Shown here piece by piece: positions 35,836 to 45,109 of a stretch of 64,000 nt of DNA; positions within the stretch are counted from its first letter, which is position 1; each line of letters starts with the position of its first letter. The position numbers and the translations under genes are program-made. Below the pieces are notes generated by a model. That model searched no databases. It saw nothing but the letters and a program-made list of their open reading frames with translations, and was not told where the DNA came from. Source of the stretch: Caulobacteraceae bacterium (lineage in GTDB: Bacteria; Pseudomonadota; Alphaproteobacteria; Caulobacterales; Caulobacteraceae); NCBI GenBank assembly GCA_947476325.1, contig CANJPZ010000010.1, positions 17,972-81,971 of the forward strand, given 5' to 3'.

Positions 35836-36366
35836 ATGATCAAACCGATGCTAGAGCGCTGGCTTGAAGCTGGCCTGTTCGCCAGCCGATGGCTGATGGC
35901 GCCGTTCTATGTGGGACTTCTGGGCGCCCTGCTGGCGTTGATGGGCGCGTTCTTCCAGGAACTGGTCCACGAGGCGCCACATCTGCTGGCCATGACGCCC
36001 AACGATGCAATTCTGCTGGCCCTGTCGCTCATTGACCTGTCGCTGGCGGCCAATCTCGTGCTGATCGTCATTTTTTCGGGCTATGAGAACTTCGTCTCCA
36101 AGATCGATGTCCGTGGGCACGAAGACCGCCCGGAGTGGATGGGAACGGTCGACTTTTCGGGCCTGAAGCTGAAACTGATCGCCTCGATCGTGGCCATCAG
36201 TGGCATAGCGCTGCTCAAGGGGTTCCTGGAAATTACCGACCCGGCACAGGCCGTGGATCAGGATCACCTGATGTGGATGGTGACCATTCATCTGACCTTT
36301 GTCGGTTCGGGCGTGATTTTGGCCCTCATGGACTTTCTGACCAGCAAGTCGGGCAAAAAGCACTGA
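35836..36366 (+). CDS. UPF0114 (YqhA-like) inner-membrane protein
   Basis: Protein of 176 residues with four predicted membrane helices (about residues 20-42, 55-80, 110-130, 145-165) and the family features ASRWLMAPFYVGL and IFSGYENFVSKID. The UPF0114 family is widespread but its function is unknown. It lies 45 bp after pheT on the same strand and could share its transcript. Confident at family level only. Confidence 0.85.
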   Translation: MIKPMLERWLEAGLFASRWLMAPFYVGLLGALLALMGAFFQELVHEAPHLLAMTPNDAILLALSLIDLSLAANLVLIVIFSGYENFVSKIDVRGHEDRPEWMGTVDFSGLKLKLIASIVAISGIALLKGFLEITDPAQAVDQDHLMWMVTIHLTFVGSGVILALMDFLTSKSGKKH

Positions 36367-36386
36367 ACCGACCGCCGGCCCAGCCG

Positions 36387-36415
36387 TTTCAGTACAGTCC
36401 TCCCGTACTGAAAGG
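36387..36415 (+). promoter_or_regulatory. Perfect hairpin overlapping a ribosome site
   Basis: TTTCAGTAC (36387-36395) and GTACTGAAA (36405-36413) form a perfect 9-bp stem with a 9-nt loop. The 3' arm includes most of GAAAGG, the likely ribosome site for the ATG at 36421. There is no U-run, so translational control is more likely than termination. As DNA it could also be an operator. Confidence 0.5.
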
Positions 36416-36420
36416 CGCTC

Positions 36421-36603
36421 ATGACTGATCCAGCCACGCCGGCCGAACCCGCCCCGCCTATGGAAGAGCCGGCCTTTGCGCCGACTCCTGAGGTTGATCC
36501 CGTCGCGCCCGAGGAACTGCCGCCGGAGGGACCGATGATCGATCCCGGCGAATGGCGGCCGCATGATCTTTCGCCGCTCGCCAGGTACCAGATGAGCCTT
36601 TGA
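36421..36603 (+). CDS. Small acidic proline-rich protein
   Basis: Protein of 60 residues, very rich in Pro, Glu, Ala and Asp (PATPAEPAPPMEEPAF, PEELPPEGPMIDPGEW), with a more conserved-looking end HDLSPLARYQMSL. No signal peptide, membrane segment or domain; likely disordered. It has a ribosome site (GAAAGG) buried in a perfect hairpin and ends 23 bp before mutY. It may be an alphaproteobacterial orphan; function unknown. Confidence 0.55.
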   Translation: MTDPATPAEPAPPMEEPAFAPTPEVDPVAPEELPPEGPMIDPGEWRPHDLSPLARYQMSL

Positions 36604-36626
36604 TCGGTGCATGATAATGGGGGTGA

Positions 36627-37628
36627 GTGAATTCCACGCCCGAGATCCGCACAGCGCTGCTGGCCTGGTACGACGCCAACCGGCGCACCCTGGCCTGGCG
36701 CAGCGATGCGCCAGATCCCTATCTGGTCTGGCTGTCCGAGATCATGCTGCAGCAGACGACGGTGCCGCATGCGACGCCCTATTTCCTGGCCTTTGCGCAA
36801 CGGTGGCCGACGGTATCCAAGCTGGCCGCTGCGCGAGACGAGGACGTCATGGCCGCCTGGGCGGGTCTTGGCTACTACGCCCGCGCGCGCAACCTGCTGG
36901 CTTGCGCAAGGGCCGTGGCGAACGATCATGGCGGGGTGTTTCCCGATACCGAAGAGGGCCTGCGAGGTCTGCCGGGCGTAGGCCCTTATACGGCGGCGGC
37001 GGTGGCGGCGATCGCCTTTGACCGTCCGGCCAATGTGGTCGACGGCAATGTCGAGCGGGTGATGGCGCGGCTGTATGCGGTCGAGACGCCGTTGCCGGAT
37101 GCGAAGGGCGAACTGAAGGCGCTGGCCGCCAGGCTGGTCACGGCTGAGCGGCCGGGCGACTGGGCCCAGGCCCTGATGGATCTGGGGGCGACGATCTGCC
37201 GGCCCAGGTCGCCTCTGTGCGAGCGGTGCCCGCTGGCGGCGTTCTGCCAGGCGCGGGCCGGGGGCGAGCCGGGGGCCTATCCGCGGCGCAGCGCCAGGGC
37301 GGCGCGGCCCAGGCGCTATGGCGCGGTCTATGTCCTGACCGACGGCGTCGATCTGGCGGTGGTTCGCAGGCCGCCCAGGGGGCTGCTGGGCGGCATGCTG
37401 GGTCTGCCGACCAGTGACTGGACAGATCAGCCCGCGGCATCTCACGCGCCGCCCGCGCCGGCCGACTGGCGCCCGGCCGGCGAAGTGGAACACGTCTTCA
37501 CGCACTTTACCCTGACATTACAGGTATTTGTGGCGAGCGGCCGGGCCTGGGCGGGCGAGTGGACGGCCGATCCGGGCAGCCTGCCCAGCGTCTTCCTGAA
37601 AGCGGTCAGGCTGGCCGGACGGGCCTGA
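36627..37628 (+). CDS. mutY: Adenine DNA glycosylase
   Basis: Protein of 333 residues that removes adenine mispaired with 8-oxoguanine. The N-domain has catalytic Glu in WLSEIMLQQTTV, the helix-hairpin-helix LPGVGPYTAAAVAAIAF with the catalytic Asp in NVVDGNV, and a 4Fe-4S ligand set C-x6-C-x2-C-x5-C (first Cys near residue 191). The C-terminal NUDIX-like domain (from about residue 230) reads 8-oxoG. The start is a GTG preceded by GGGGG. It is convergent with the following membrane gene. Confidence 0.94.
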   Translation: MNSTPEIRTALLAWYDANRRTLAWRSDAPDPYLVWLSEIMLQQTTVPHATPYFLAFAQRWPTVSKLAAARDEDVMAAWAGLGYYARARNLLACARAVANDHGGVFPDTEEGLRGLPGVGPYTAAAVAAIAFDRPANVVDGNVERVMARLYAVETPLPDAKGELKALAARLVTAERPGDWAQALMDLGATICRPRSPLCERCPLAAFCQARAGGEPGAYPRRSARAARPRRYGAVYVLTDGVDLAVVRRPPRGLLGGMLGLPTSDWTDQPAASHAPPAPADWRPAGEVEHVFTHFTLTLQVFVASGRAWAGEWTADPGSLPSVFLKAVRLAGRA

Positions 37629-37630
37629 CC

Positions 37631-38062
37631 CTAGCCGAACGCGATCACGGCGATGAGCACTGTGGCCGTGGAGACCAGGCCGCTGACCCGCCCGGCGACC
37701 ATCATGGTCTTTGTCGCCGCGACGTCGCCAGCCTCGACCTGCTTGGCCGCGCGCACGGTGATGGCGATCGAGACCAGCAGCATCAGGACAAAGACCATCT
37801 TCACCCAGAACCAGGGGGTCAGGGCCGACAGGTTCGAATAGCGCATCCAGACCAGCAGCGGCCCGGTGACCAGCATGACGATCAGGCCGGTGGTGGCGAT
37901 GCGCGACATGGCGTGATGCAGCTTCCAAAGCGTGGGCCGGGTTTCGGCCGTGGCCGTACCGATGGCCGGACCGATCTGAGAATTGGAGATCCCGCCGCCA
38001 AGGCCCGCCACCAGGCCCAGCAGGTGCAGCCACAACGCAAACTTGTAGAAGTCCTCGTCCAT
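37631..38062 (-). CDS. Four-helix membrane protein, function unknown
   Basis: Protein of 143 residues with four predicted membrane helices and a conserved-looking N-terminus FALWLHLLGLVAGLGGGISN, followed by HHAMSRIATTGLIVMLVTGP. The layout recalls CopD/DUF2269-like membrane proteins, where histidines in the helices may bind metal or heme, but the match is not decisive. It lies 2 bp from the convergent mutY stop and 35 bp downstream of the lipoprotein gene on the same strand. Confidence 0.65.
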   Translation of the reverse strand: MDEDFYKFALWLHLLGLVAGLGGGISNSQIGPAIGTATAETRPTLWKLHHAMSRIATTGLIVMLVTGPLLVWMRYSNLSALTPWFWVKMVFVLMLLVSIAITVRAAKQVEAGDVAATKTMMVAGRVSGLVSTATVLIAVIAFG

Positions 38063-38097
38063 GATCAGCCTCCTGGTTTCGCTGGCCGCGCCGGTGA

Positions 38098-38648
38098 TCA
38101 GTCCGGCGATTCAGCCTTTTCCTCCGGGTCGGGATTGAGTTCGGGGCATTCGCCGCTGGTGTTGGCGTCCCGGACCTTCGAGAAGGCGCCGGCTTTCATT
38201 TCGAAGGTTTGCCAGATGCAGCTCTTCCAGTCGTCGCTGGGCCAGCGGGCGACGAAGAGGCTGCTGTTCGGGCGGTAGGCCATTTCCACTGAACCGGTCC
38301 TGGCGCCACCGACGGGCGCCTCGAGGATCCGGCCGGTCTTCAGGTCGGTGAGGTAGCCGTAGCGGCATCCCGTTCCGCAGCCGACTTCCGCCACAGCGTA
38401 ATGGCCGGCGAAGTTCGCGCCGTGCTTGACCGCCTCGCCGATGCGGGTGCGGTATTCAGCGAACGGGCGCTGGTCGCCCGTGTACGCAGGCATTACGGCC
38501 GGGCCGGTGAACACCTCGACCGGATAGGCCTCGAAATTGGTGAGCGGCGCGGCGGCGGGCGCGGTTGCCGCGGCGGCCGGCGGCGCCTTGGCCTCGCAGG
38601 CGCCAAGCGCTAGGACGGCCGTCAACAGCAACCCGGACTTCATCGTCA

Positions 38649-38649
<1 letters not shown>
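38098..38649 (-). CDS. Putative lipoprotein co-translated with ccrM
   Basis: Protein of about 183 residues with a lipoprotein leader (LLLTAVLALGAC). The mature part has a low-complexity Ala/Pro linker and a globular region with VGCGTGCRYGYLTDLKTGRI and paired cysteines (SCIWQTF, SGECPEL). No named domain is recognised. Its ATG overlaps the ccrM stop as TGATG, so translation is probably coupled and it would share the cell-cycle control of ccrM. An ATG two codons later is an alternative start. Confidence 0.72.
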
Positions 38650-39791
<1,142 letters not shown>

Positions 39792-39981
39792 GCTGAGAAT
39801 TCGATCCGCCACAATCATGCCGCGAAAACAGGCGCCTTCCGCCCAAGACTTCATCGACCGTCTGCGTCGCGCGCAAACCCTTGCAGGACAAGCCTTCGTT
39901 GTAACCGGGGGTTAATTCTTGGCGGGCCTTGGTTCCGGCGGGCGACAGGAGGCGTCGCCGAACAACAGGTCCGGGTGTTCC

Positions 39982-41679
39982 ATGGGAGCGAGCGTAAAAG
40001 ACGGCGCGGTGGCGGGCTTTGTCGCCGGCCTGTGGCGTGAAGCCGCCAGGCGCATGCAGACCGAGGTCACCCTGCGTGGCTCCAACCACCTGGCGATCTC
40101 GCGCGCGGAGGCCCGGGCCGTGCGCGCCGAGGACCGGCTGCGCGAGGCTCTGAACGTACTGCCCGAGGGCATCGTCTTCCTCGACGCCGAAGGGCGATAC
40201 GTTCTGTGGAACCAGGCCTACGCCGAGATCTACGCCAAGTCCGCCGACCTGTTCCGCGAAGGCGTCAAACTGGCCGACACCTTGCGCATCGGCGTCGAGC
40301 GCGGCGACTATCCGCAGGCCATCGGCCGCGAAGAAGACTGGCTGGCCGAGCGTCTGGCGCTGCTGAACAATCCGGGCGACCGGCATGAACAACAGCTGGC
40401 CAACGGCCGCTGGATCATGATCGAGGAGCGCCGAACCAAGGACGGCGGCGCCATCGGCATCCGCATCGACATCTCGGAGATGAAGGCCCAGGAGGCCCGC
40501 CTGGAAGCGGCGCTGGCCGAGGCCCGGGCCGCCAGCCAGGCCAAGAGCGACTTCCTGGCCAACATGAGCCACGAGATCAGAACGCCGCTGAACGGCGTTG
40601 TCGGCCTGGCCGACGTGCTGTCGCGCACCAGCCTGGACGAGAGCCAGCGCGAACTGCTGGGCACGCTGATGGCCTCGGCGGGCGACCTGAACAACCTGCT
40701 GTCCGACCTGCTGGACTTCAGCAAGGCCGAGGCCGGCAAGCTGGAGCTGGAAGAGGCCGAGTTTGATCTGGGCGCCGTGACCGAGCGCTGTGCGGGTCTG
40801 TACCGGCCGCAGGCGCAGGCCAAGGGCCTGGACCTGACCCTGACCATGACGGCGGACGCAGCCGGCTTCGTGCGGGGTGATCCGGCCCGGGTGCGGCAGA
40901 TCCTCAACAACCTGATCTCCAACGCCGTGAAGTTCACGACCAAAGGCGGCGTTTCCGTGTGCGCATCGCGCAACGCCGCCGGCGCCTGCGTGATCAGCGT
41001 TCGTGACACCGGTCCCGGGTTCGATCCGGCCCAGGCCGAGCGTCTGTTCGCCCGGTTCGAACAGGCCGACGGGTCGACCACCCGCCAGTTCGGCGGCACG
41101 GGTCTGGGTCTGTCCATCTGCCGCCAGCTGGCCGGGCTGATGGGCGGGAGCGTAACGGCCGAAGGCATTCCTGGCGTCGGCGCCTGTTTCACCGTGGTTC
41201 TGCCCCAGCCGCCGGTGGCGGCGCGCGAGGCGGCCGAACCGGTCGCCGCTGGGCCTGAAGGCACGGACGAGGCCGCCGACGAAGGCGCGCCGCTCAGGGT
41301 GCTGCTGGTCGACGACAACGCCACCAACCGCAAGGTGGTTGAACTGATGCTGGCCCAGGTCGGGGCGGAATCTGTGGCCTGCGAGAACGGCCAGGAGGCG
41401 GTCACCGCCTTTGTCCACGAGGCCTTTGACCTGATCCTGATGGATCTGCAGATGCCGGTCATGGACGGCATTTCGGCCACCCGGGCGATCCGCGAGATCG
41501 AGCGGGTGGAGAGCCGGCCGCGCACACCGCTGATCGTGCTGTCGGCCAATGTCGCGGCCTCTGACCGGGCGGCGACGGGTGAGGCCGGGGCCGACGCCCA
41601 CATCGGCAAGCCGATCCGGGCCGAGGAGCTGTTCTCGACCATCGGCGGGGTTCTGGACGGCGAGGCGGCGGCGGCCTGA
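39982..41679 (+). CDS. Hybrid sensor histidine kinase (PAS-HisKA-HATPase-receiver)
   Basis: Protein of about 565 residues, with no membrane helix. It has a PAS-type sensor (about residues 50-160, LNVLPEGIVFLDAEGRYVLWN), a short coiled coil, HisKA with phospho-His197 in MSHEIRTPLNGV, HATPase_c with GGTGLGLSICRQL, a linker, and a receiver with phospho-Asp488 in LILMDLQMPVMDG. An ATG at 39982 is used; a TTG at 39919 behind a GGGGG site would add 21 residues. It is divergent from ccrM. No dedicated response regulator is adjacent, so phosphate flow to a phosphotransferase is likely. Confidence 0.88.
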   Translation: MGASVKDGAVAGFVAGLWREAARRMQTEVTLRGSNHLAISRAEARAVRAEDRLREALNVLPEGIVFLDAEGRYVLWNQAYAEIYAKSADLFREGVKLADTLRIGVERGDYPQAIGREEDWLAERLALLNNPGDRHEQQLANGRWIMIEERRTKDGGAIGIRIDISEMKAQEARLEAALAEARAASQAKSDFLANMSHEIRTPLNGVVGLADVLSRTSLDESQRELLGTLMASAGDLNNLLSDLLDFSKAEAGKLELEEAEFDLGAVTERCAGLYRPQAQAKGLDLTLTMTADAAGFVRGDPARVRQILNNLISNAVKFTTKGGVSVCASRNAAGACVISVRDTGPGFDPAQAERLFARFEQADGSTTRQFGGTGLGLSICRQLAGLMGGSVTAEGIPGVGACFTVVLPQPPVAAREAAEPVAAGPEGTDEAADEGAPLRVLLVDDNATNRKVVELMLAQVGAESVACENGQEAVTAFVHEAFDLILMDLQMPVMDGISATRAIREIERVESRPRTPLIVLSANVAASDRAATGEAGADAHIGKPIRAEELFSTIGGVLDGEAAAA

Positions 41680-42012
41680 TTTCGTCAGCAAGCGGCCGTT
41701 TTCGGCCAGCCAGACTGCGCAAACTGTCGCGATTTGACAGCCAAACACCGGAATCCGGCCGCGCGCGTCCGCCAGAGCATAGATTCGGTCCAAAAAAAAC
41801 CAGCGCCTTTTCAAAGGCATATGTAAAAACCGTCAGCATTATGCAAGGTGCGCGCGATTTTGGCGGAATTGGGATTGGCCCGTTCATGCCGGGAACCGCG
41901 CCACGGCGGCGGCCCGGCGCCTAGGGCGCGCGGCGTATGTCAGACGAAATTGCCCTTCAGCCCCGGCGAATTTCGGTCCTATGCTCGGCCCGGTTTCAGG
42001 GGAGGCAGGATC
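41680..42012 (+). other. Intergenic region, no gene seen
   Basis: These 333 bp hold no supported reading frame. Visible features are a GGCCG-TTTT-CGGCC hairpin just after the kinase stop (no T-run), two GANTC sites (41751-41755 and 41782-41786), an A8 tract at 41792-41799 and an AT-richer stretch to about 41845. It probably contains the promoter of the YbjQ-like gene. Confidence 0.5.
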
Positions 42013-42336
42013 ATGATCGTCACAACCACCGAGAATGTGCCCGGCTATCGGGTGCGCGAGGTCAAGGGCCAGGTGTTCGGGCTTGTGGTGCGCAGCCGCG
42101 GGCTGGGCGGCAATATCGCCGCGGGCCTGAGGTCCATCTTTGGCGGCGAGATCAAGGAATACACATCGCTGCTTGAGCAGGCGCGCCAGCACGCCACCGA
42201 CCGGCTGGTCAAGAACGCCCAGGTCATGGGCGCCAACGCCGTGGTGATGATGCGCTTCGATTCCACCGAGATCGCCCAGTACATGTCCGAGATCGTCGCC
42301 TATGGCACGGCGGTGGTTCTGGAAAAGGCGGACTAG
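42013..42336 (+). CDS. YbjQ/UPF0145 family protein
   Basis: Protein of 107 residues matching UPF0145: MIVTTTENVPGYRVREVKGQVFG, GLRSIFGGEIKEYT, and A-NAVVMMRFDSTEI. Family members form cytosolic pentamers; the function is unknown, though heavy-metal or stress links have been suggested. The ATG at 42013 lies 7 nt after a perfect GGAGG. It is the first of three closely spaced plus-strand genes for small proteins, with the next gene beginning 4 bp later. Confidence 0.88.
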   Translation: MIVTTTENVPGYRVREVKGQVFGLVVRSRGLGGNIAAGLRSIFGGEIKEYTSLLEQARQHATDRLVKNAQVMGANAVVMMRFDSTEIAQYMSEIVAYGTAVVLEKAD

Positions 42337-42340
42337 GGCC

Positions 42341-42634
42341 GTGCCGCGGATCGCCCTGATCATCGTCAGCGCCGTGCTGCTGGCGGGCGCGCCGGCCCTG
42401 TTCCTGATCGGCCAGGCCTGGCCGGCGGCCTGTGTCGTCACCCTGGAAGCGGGCCTGGTGCTGGCCGCCATCGTCTTCGAGCGGCGCCGCTACAAGGCCG
42501 TGCTGGACGCTCCGCCGACCGGCGAAGGCTGGGCCATGACCGACGAGCGCTTCATCGATCCGGAGACGGAGGTGGAGACGGTGGTCTGGTTCAACGCCCG
42601 GTCCGGAACGCGAGCCTATGTGAGGGCGGGGTAG
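42341..42634 (+). CDS. Small two-helix membrane protein
   Basis: Protein of 97 residues starting at a GTG 4 bp after the YbjQ-like stop, with AGGG as ribosome site. Two membrane helices (about residues 3-23 and 28-46) are followed by a soluble tail with DERFIDPETEVETVVWFNARSGTRAYV. No domain is recognised. Tight spacing suggests coupling with the YbjQ-like gene; function unknown. Confidence 0.7.
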   Translation: MPRIALIIVSAVLLAGAPALFLIGQAWPAACVVTLEAGLVLAAIVFERRRYKAVLDAPPTGEGWAMTDERFIDPETEVETVVWFNARSGTRAYVRAG

Positions 42635-42690
42635 GGATTGGCGCCGCCGGACCGCCCTGAACCGGCCGCCCGCGCCGGCGTTTGCCTTTC

Positions 42691-43131
42691 ATGACCCCGA
42701 CCGTCGAGGTGCTCGACCCCTTGTCGCCAGAGCATGACCGCCACCACATCATCTGGCGGCAGGTCGAGGTTGTGCGGCGGCTGTCGGACCGGGTGGTGGG
42801 CGTCGGCCCGTTCGGCGTGGGGATGGATGGCCTGCTGACCTTTATCCCGCTGGTCGGCGGCGCCTACAGCCTGGGGGCCGGCGGCTATCTGCTGGTCCAG
42901 GCGTTCCGGGCCAGGGCGAAGGGCGCGACGATCGGCGTGATGGCGGTCTATCTGGCCGCCGACCTGATGACCTCTGAAATCCCGCTGATCGGCGACCTGA
43001 TCGACCTGGCCCTGCCGGCCCACCAGATGGCGGGCCGGGCGCTGCAGAAAGACATCGAGGCCCGTTACGGCGCCCCGCCCGAGATCATCGCCCGCGGCAA
43101 GCGGCCGTGGTGGAAGCTGTGGGGACGGTGA
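42691..43131 (+). CDS. DUF4112 membrane protein
   Basis: Protein of 146 residues of the DUF4112 family, with the family pattern LSDRVVGVGPFGVGMDGLLTFIPLVGG and a second hydrophobic segment around IGVMAVYLAADLM, then EIPLIGDLIDL. It probably has two to three membrane segments. The function is unknown. The ATG at 42691 is preferred. It lies 56 bp after the small two-helix protein on the same strand. Confidence 0.85.
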   Translation: MTPTVEVLDPLSPEHDRHHIIWRQVEVVRRLSDRVVGVGPFGVGMDGLLTFIPLVGGAYSLGAGGYLLVQAFRARAKGATIGVMAVYLAADLMTSEIPLIGDLIDLALPAHQMAGRALQKDIEARYGAPPEIIARGKRPWWKLWGR

Positions 43132-43191
43132 GGGGCGGGTGCGTGCAGATTTTTCTAGCGCCCGCCTTGGCGCCTGGTTTACGCCGCCGCC

Positions 43192-43362
43192 GTGACTGAC
43201 CCTGCGCCCCCCATCCCCCAGAGGCCGCGCAAGCCGGACGAGCTGGAATGCTGCCACCGGGGCTGTGAGCGGTGCATCTTTGACTATTACGACATCGCCC
43301 TGGAGCGCTGGGAGGCGCGGGTGCGGGCGATGGGTCTGGATCCTGAGGCGCTGGGGGGGTGA
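43192..43362 (+). CDS. Oxidoreductase-like domain protein (short)
   Basis: A 56-residue frame from GTG 43192, with RPRKPDELECCHRGCERCIF and DYYDIALERWEARV. This is the compact Oxidored-like domain (four cysteines as CC-x3-C-x2-C followed by a helix) found at the N-terminus of small proteins in bacteria and mitochondria. The cysteines could bind metal. The function is unknown. It starts 60 bp after the DUF4112 gene. Confidence 0.82.
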   Translation: MTDPAPPIPQRPRKPDELECCHRGCERCIFDYYDIALERWEARVRAMGLDPEALGG

Positions 43363-43406
43363 GGATAGTCTCCTCTCCCCTAATGGGACCTGTGGCATTG
43401 CTGGTC

Positions 43407-43620
43407 GTGCGTCCTTCGAGACGCCGCCCTTCGACGGGCTCAGGACGGCTCCTCAGGATGACGGTCACTTTGAAATTGCACTACTTTTCGTCATGCTCGC
43501 GGCGCGGACGCGCCGCCCCTCACCCGGCCTCTCCCCGCACGCGGGGAGAGGAAGTGATGGAAGCGCGAACGGCCCCTCCACCGTTTCGCGGTCCCCCTCC
43601 CCTGCGGGGCAGGGGAGGGG
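43407..43620. repeat. Intergenic palindromic repeat cluster
   Basis: Three repeat-like units lie in this gene-free stretch: GTCCTTCGAGACGCC...CTCAGGATGAC (about 43410-43463), CGCCCCTCACCC...CTCTCCCCGC-AC-GCGGGGAGAGG (about 43514-43551), and CCCTCCCC-TGCGGGGC-AGGGGAGGG (about 43594-43619). The second unit recurs at about 57474-57520. They resemble REP-type elements and may form a bidirectional terminator between the convergent genes. Confidence 0.65.
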
Positions 43621-43630
43621 TTTGGGATGA

Positions 43631-44782
43631 CTAACCCCTTCGCGCCGCAGCCAGCCGTCTCGCCCCTTCGTCCAGCACCTCGTCCGCCTTGGCGAAGCAC
43701 AGGCGCAGGATGTGGGTCACCGGGGCGTCTTCGTAGAAGGCCGAGACCGGGATGGAGGCGACGCCGTGTTCGGTGACCGCGCGCCGGGCGAAAGCGTGGT
43801 CGGGCTCGGTTATGCCTGAGGCTGCCAGGTCGATGTTGAGGAAATAGGTGCCGGCCGAGGGCAGGACGGCAAAGCCTTCGGCGCGCAGGTTCGCGGCCAG
43901 GCGGTCGCGCGAGCGCTGCAGGCCGGCGGGCATGGCGGTGAACCAGTCGCCGGGGTTGTTCAGCCCCTCGGCCACGGCGGTCTGCAGGTTGGGCGGGGTG
44001 GTGTAGGTCAGGAACTGGTGGGCCTTGACGATGACGCCGATCAGGGGCGCGGCGGCGCAGACGAAGCCGACCTTCCAGCCGGTGAGGCCGAACATCTTGC
44101 CGGCCGAGCCGATCTTGACCGCTCGCTCACGCATGCCCGGAAAGCCGATCAGCGGCTGGTGACGGGCCTGATCAAATACGACTTCCTCCCAGACCTCGTC
44201 GCACAGGCAGATCAGGTCGTGGGCGACGCAGAGGTTGGCCAGGAGGGCGAGGTCTTCGGTTCCGTAAACGACGGCGGCGGGGTTTAGCGGGTTGTTCAGC
44301 GCGATCAGCCGGGTGCGGGGGGTGATCAGGGCCTCGATCATGGGCGCATCGAAGCGGAAGTGCGGCGGGGCCAGGCGGGCCAGCACCGGCTTTGCCCCCG
44401 CCAGCCGCACCATGGGGGCGTAGGAATCGTAGAGCGGCTGGAAGAGGATGGCCTCATCGCCGGGCGAAAGCAGGGCCAGGAAACTGGCGGCAAGCGCCTC
44501 GGTGGCGCCGGAGGTGACGATGATCTCGCGCTCCCAGTCCAGGGTCAGGTTCTGGCGACGGGCGTAGTGGCCGGCCACGGCCTGGCGCAGGGCGGGAACG
44601 CCGGCCATGGGCGGATACTGGTTGGAGCCGTTCATCACCGCCTCGGCGGCGGCGCGGCGGACGAACTCGGGCCCGGGGGCGTCGGGAAAGCCCTGGCCCA
44701 GGTTGATGGCCCCATGCTGGCGGGCCAGGCCCGACATGACGTCGAAGATGGTGGGCGGCAGGGCGGCGAAGAGGGGGTTCAT
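43631..44782 (-). CDS. Class I/II pyridoxal-phosphate aminotransferase
   Basis: Protein of 383 residues of fold type I, most like kynurenine/methionine aminotransferases (YbdL group): INLGQGFPDAPGP, TSGATEALAASFLAL, ALNNPLNPAAVVY, LCDEVWEEVVFD and the PLP lysine in KIGSAGKMFGLTGWKVG. The start is the ATG at 44782 that opens MNPLFAALPPTIF; the open frame upstream is antisense-like. No clear ribosome site. The substrate is probably an aromatic or sulfur amino acid; no pathway neighbour is present. Confidence 0.87.
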   Translation of the reverse strand: MNPLFAALPPTIFDVMSGLARQHGAINLGQGFPDAPGPEFVRRAAAEAVMNGSNQYPPMAGVPALRQAVAGHYARRQNLTLDWEREIIVTSGATEALAASFLALLSPGDEAILFQPLYDSYAPMVRLAGAKPVLARLAPPHFRFDAPMIEALITPRTRLIALNNPLNPAAVVYGTEDLALLANLCVAHDLICLCDEVWEEVVFDQARHQPLIGFPGMRERAVKIGSAGKMFGLTGWKVGFVCAAAPLIGVIVKAHQFLTYTTPPNLQTAVAEGLNNPGDWFTAMPAGLQRSRDRLAANLRAEGFAVLPSAGTYFLNIDLAASGITEPDHAFARRAVTEHGVASIPVSAFYEDAPVTHILRLCFAKADEVLDEGARRLAAARRG

Positions 44783-45009
44783 GGGGGCATAGTATGGCCG
44801 AGTTCGCACAAGGCCACATCTTTGGACTTGCACGGCGGGGCAAATTGCTGGGCCGGTTTGAGGGTCTGAGCGCAGGCCGTTAATTTCATTGAACTTGTTG
44901 CCAGCGGCCGACTCGCCGGATGGTCCAGCTCGCCGCAAAGAGTCACAAAAATGTTTTTTTAGGCCCGCGCCCGGTCCCGGCCCATTGACCGGCTATTAAC
45001 CGTGTGGCC
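44783..45009. other. Intergenic region upstream of nrdA, no gene seen
   Basis: Gene-free sequence between the divergent aminotransferase and the NrdR-like boxes. It contains two GANTC sites (44910-44914 and 44940-44944) and an AT-rich AAAAATGTTTTTTT stretch near 44947-44960. It probably holds promoter elements for both genes. Confidence 0.5.
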
Positions 45010-45050
45010 CCATACCTAGGGTGTTGGGGTGATTTGCCCACAACATCTAG
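45010..45050 (+). promoter_or_regulatory. Tandem NrdR-like boxes before nrdA
   Basis: The NrdR core consensus is CwAtATaTwG. CAACATCTAG (45041-45050) fits it with C at the two less-conserved positions, and CCATACCTAG (45010-45019) is a weaker match. The two start exactly 31 bp apart, the spacing typical of NrdR box pairs. The nrdA start lies 60 bp downstream. Confidence 0.72.
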
Positions 45051-45109
45051 CGCCCGAGGGCCCGATTAGGGCTTGAACGGGCGCACCAGGGGCATAAGGT
45101 TTGCGGGCG

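Noticed and set aside
39817..39915. A 32-codon frame between ccrM and the hybrid kinase
   Set aside because: No ribosome site, no membrane or domain signal, and it overlaps a likely promoter region.
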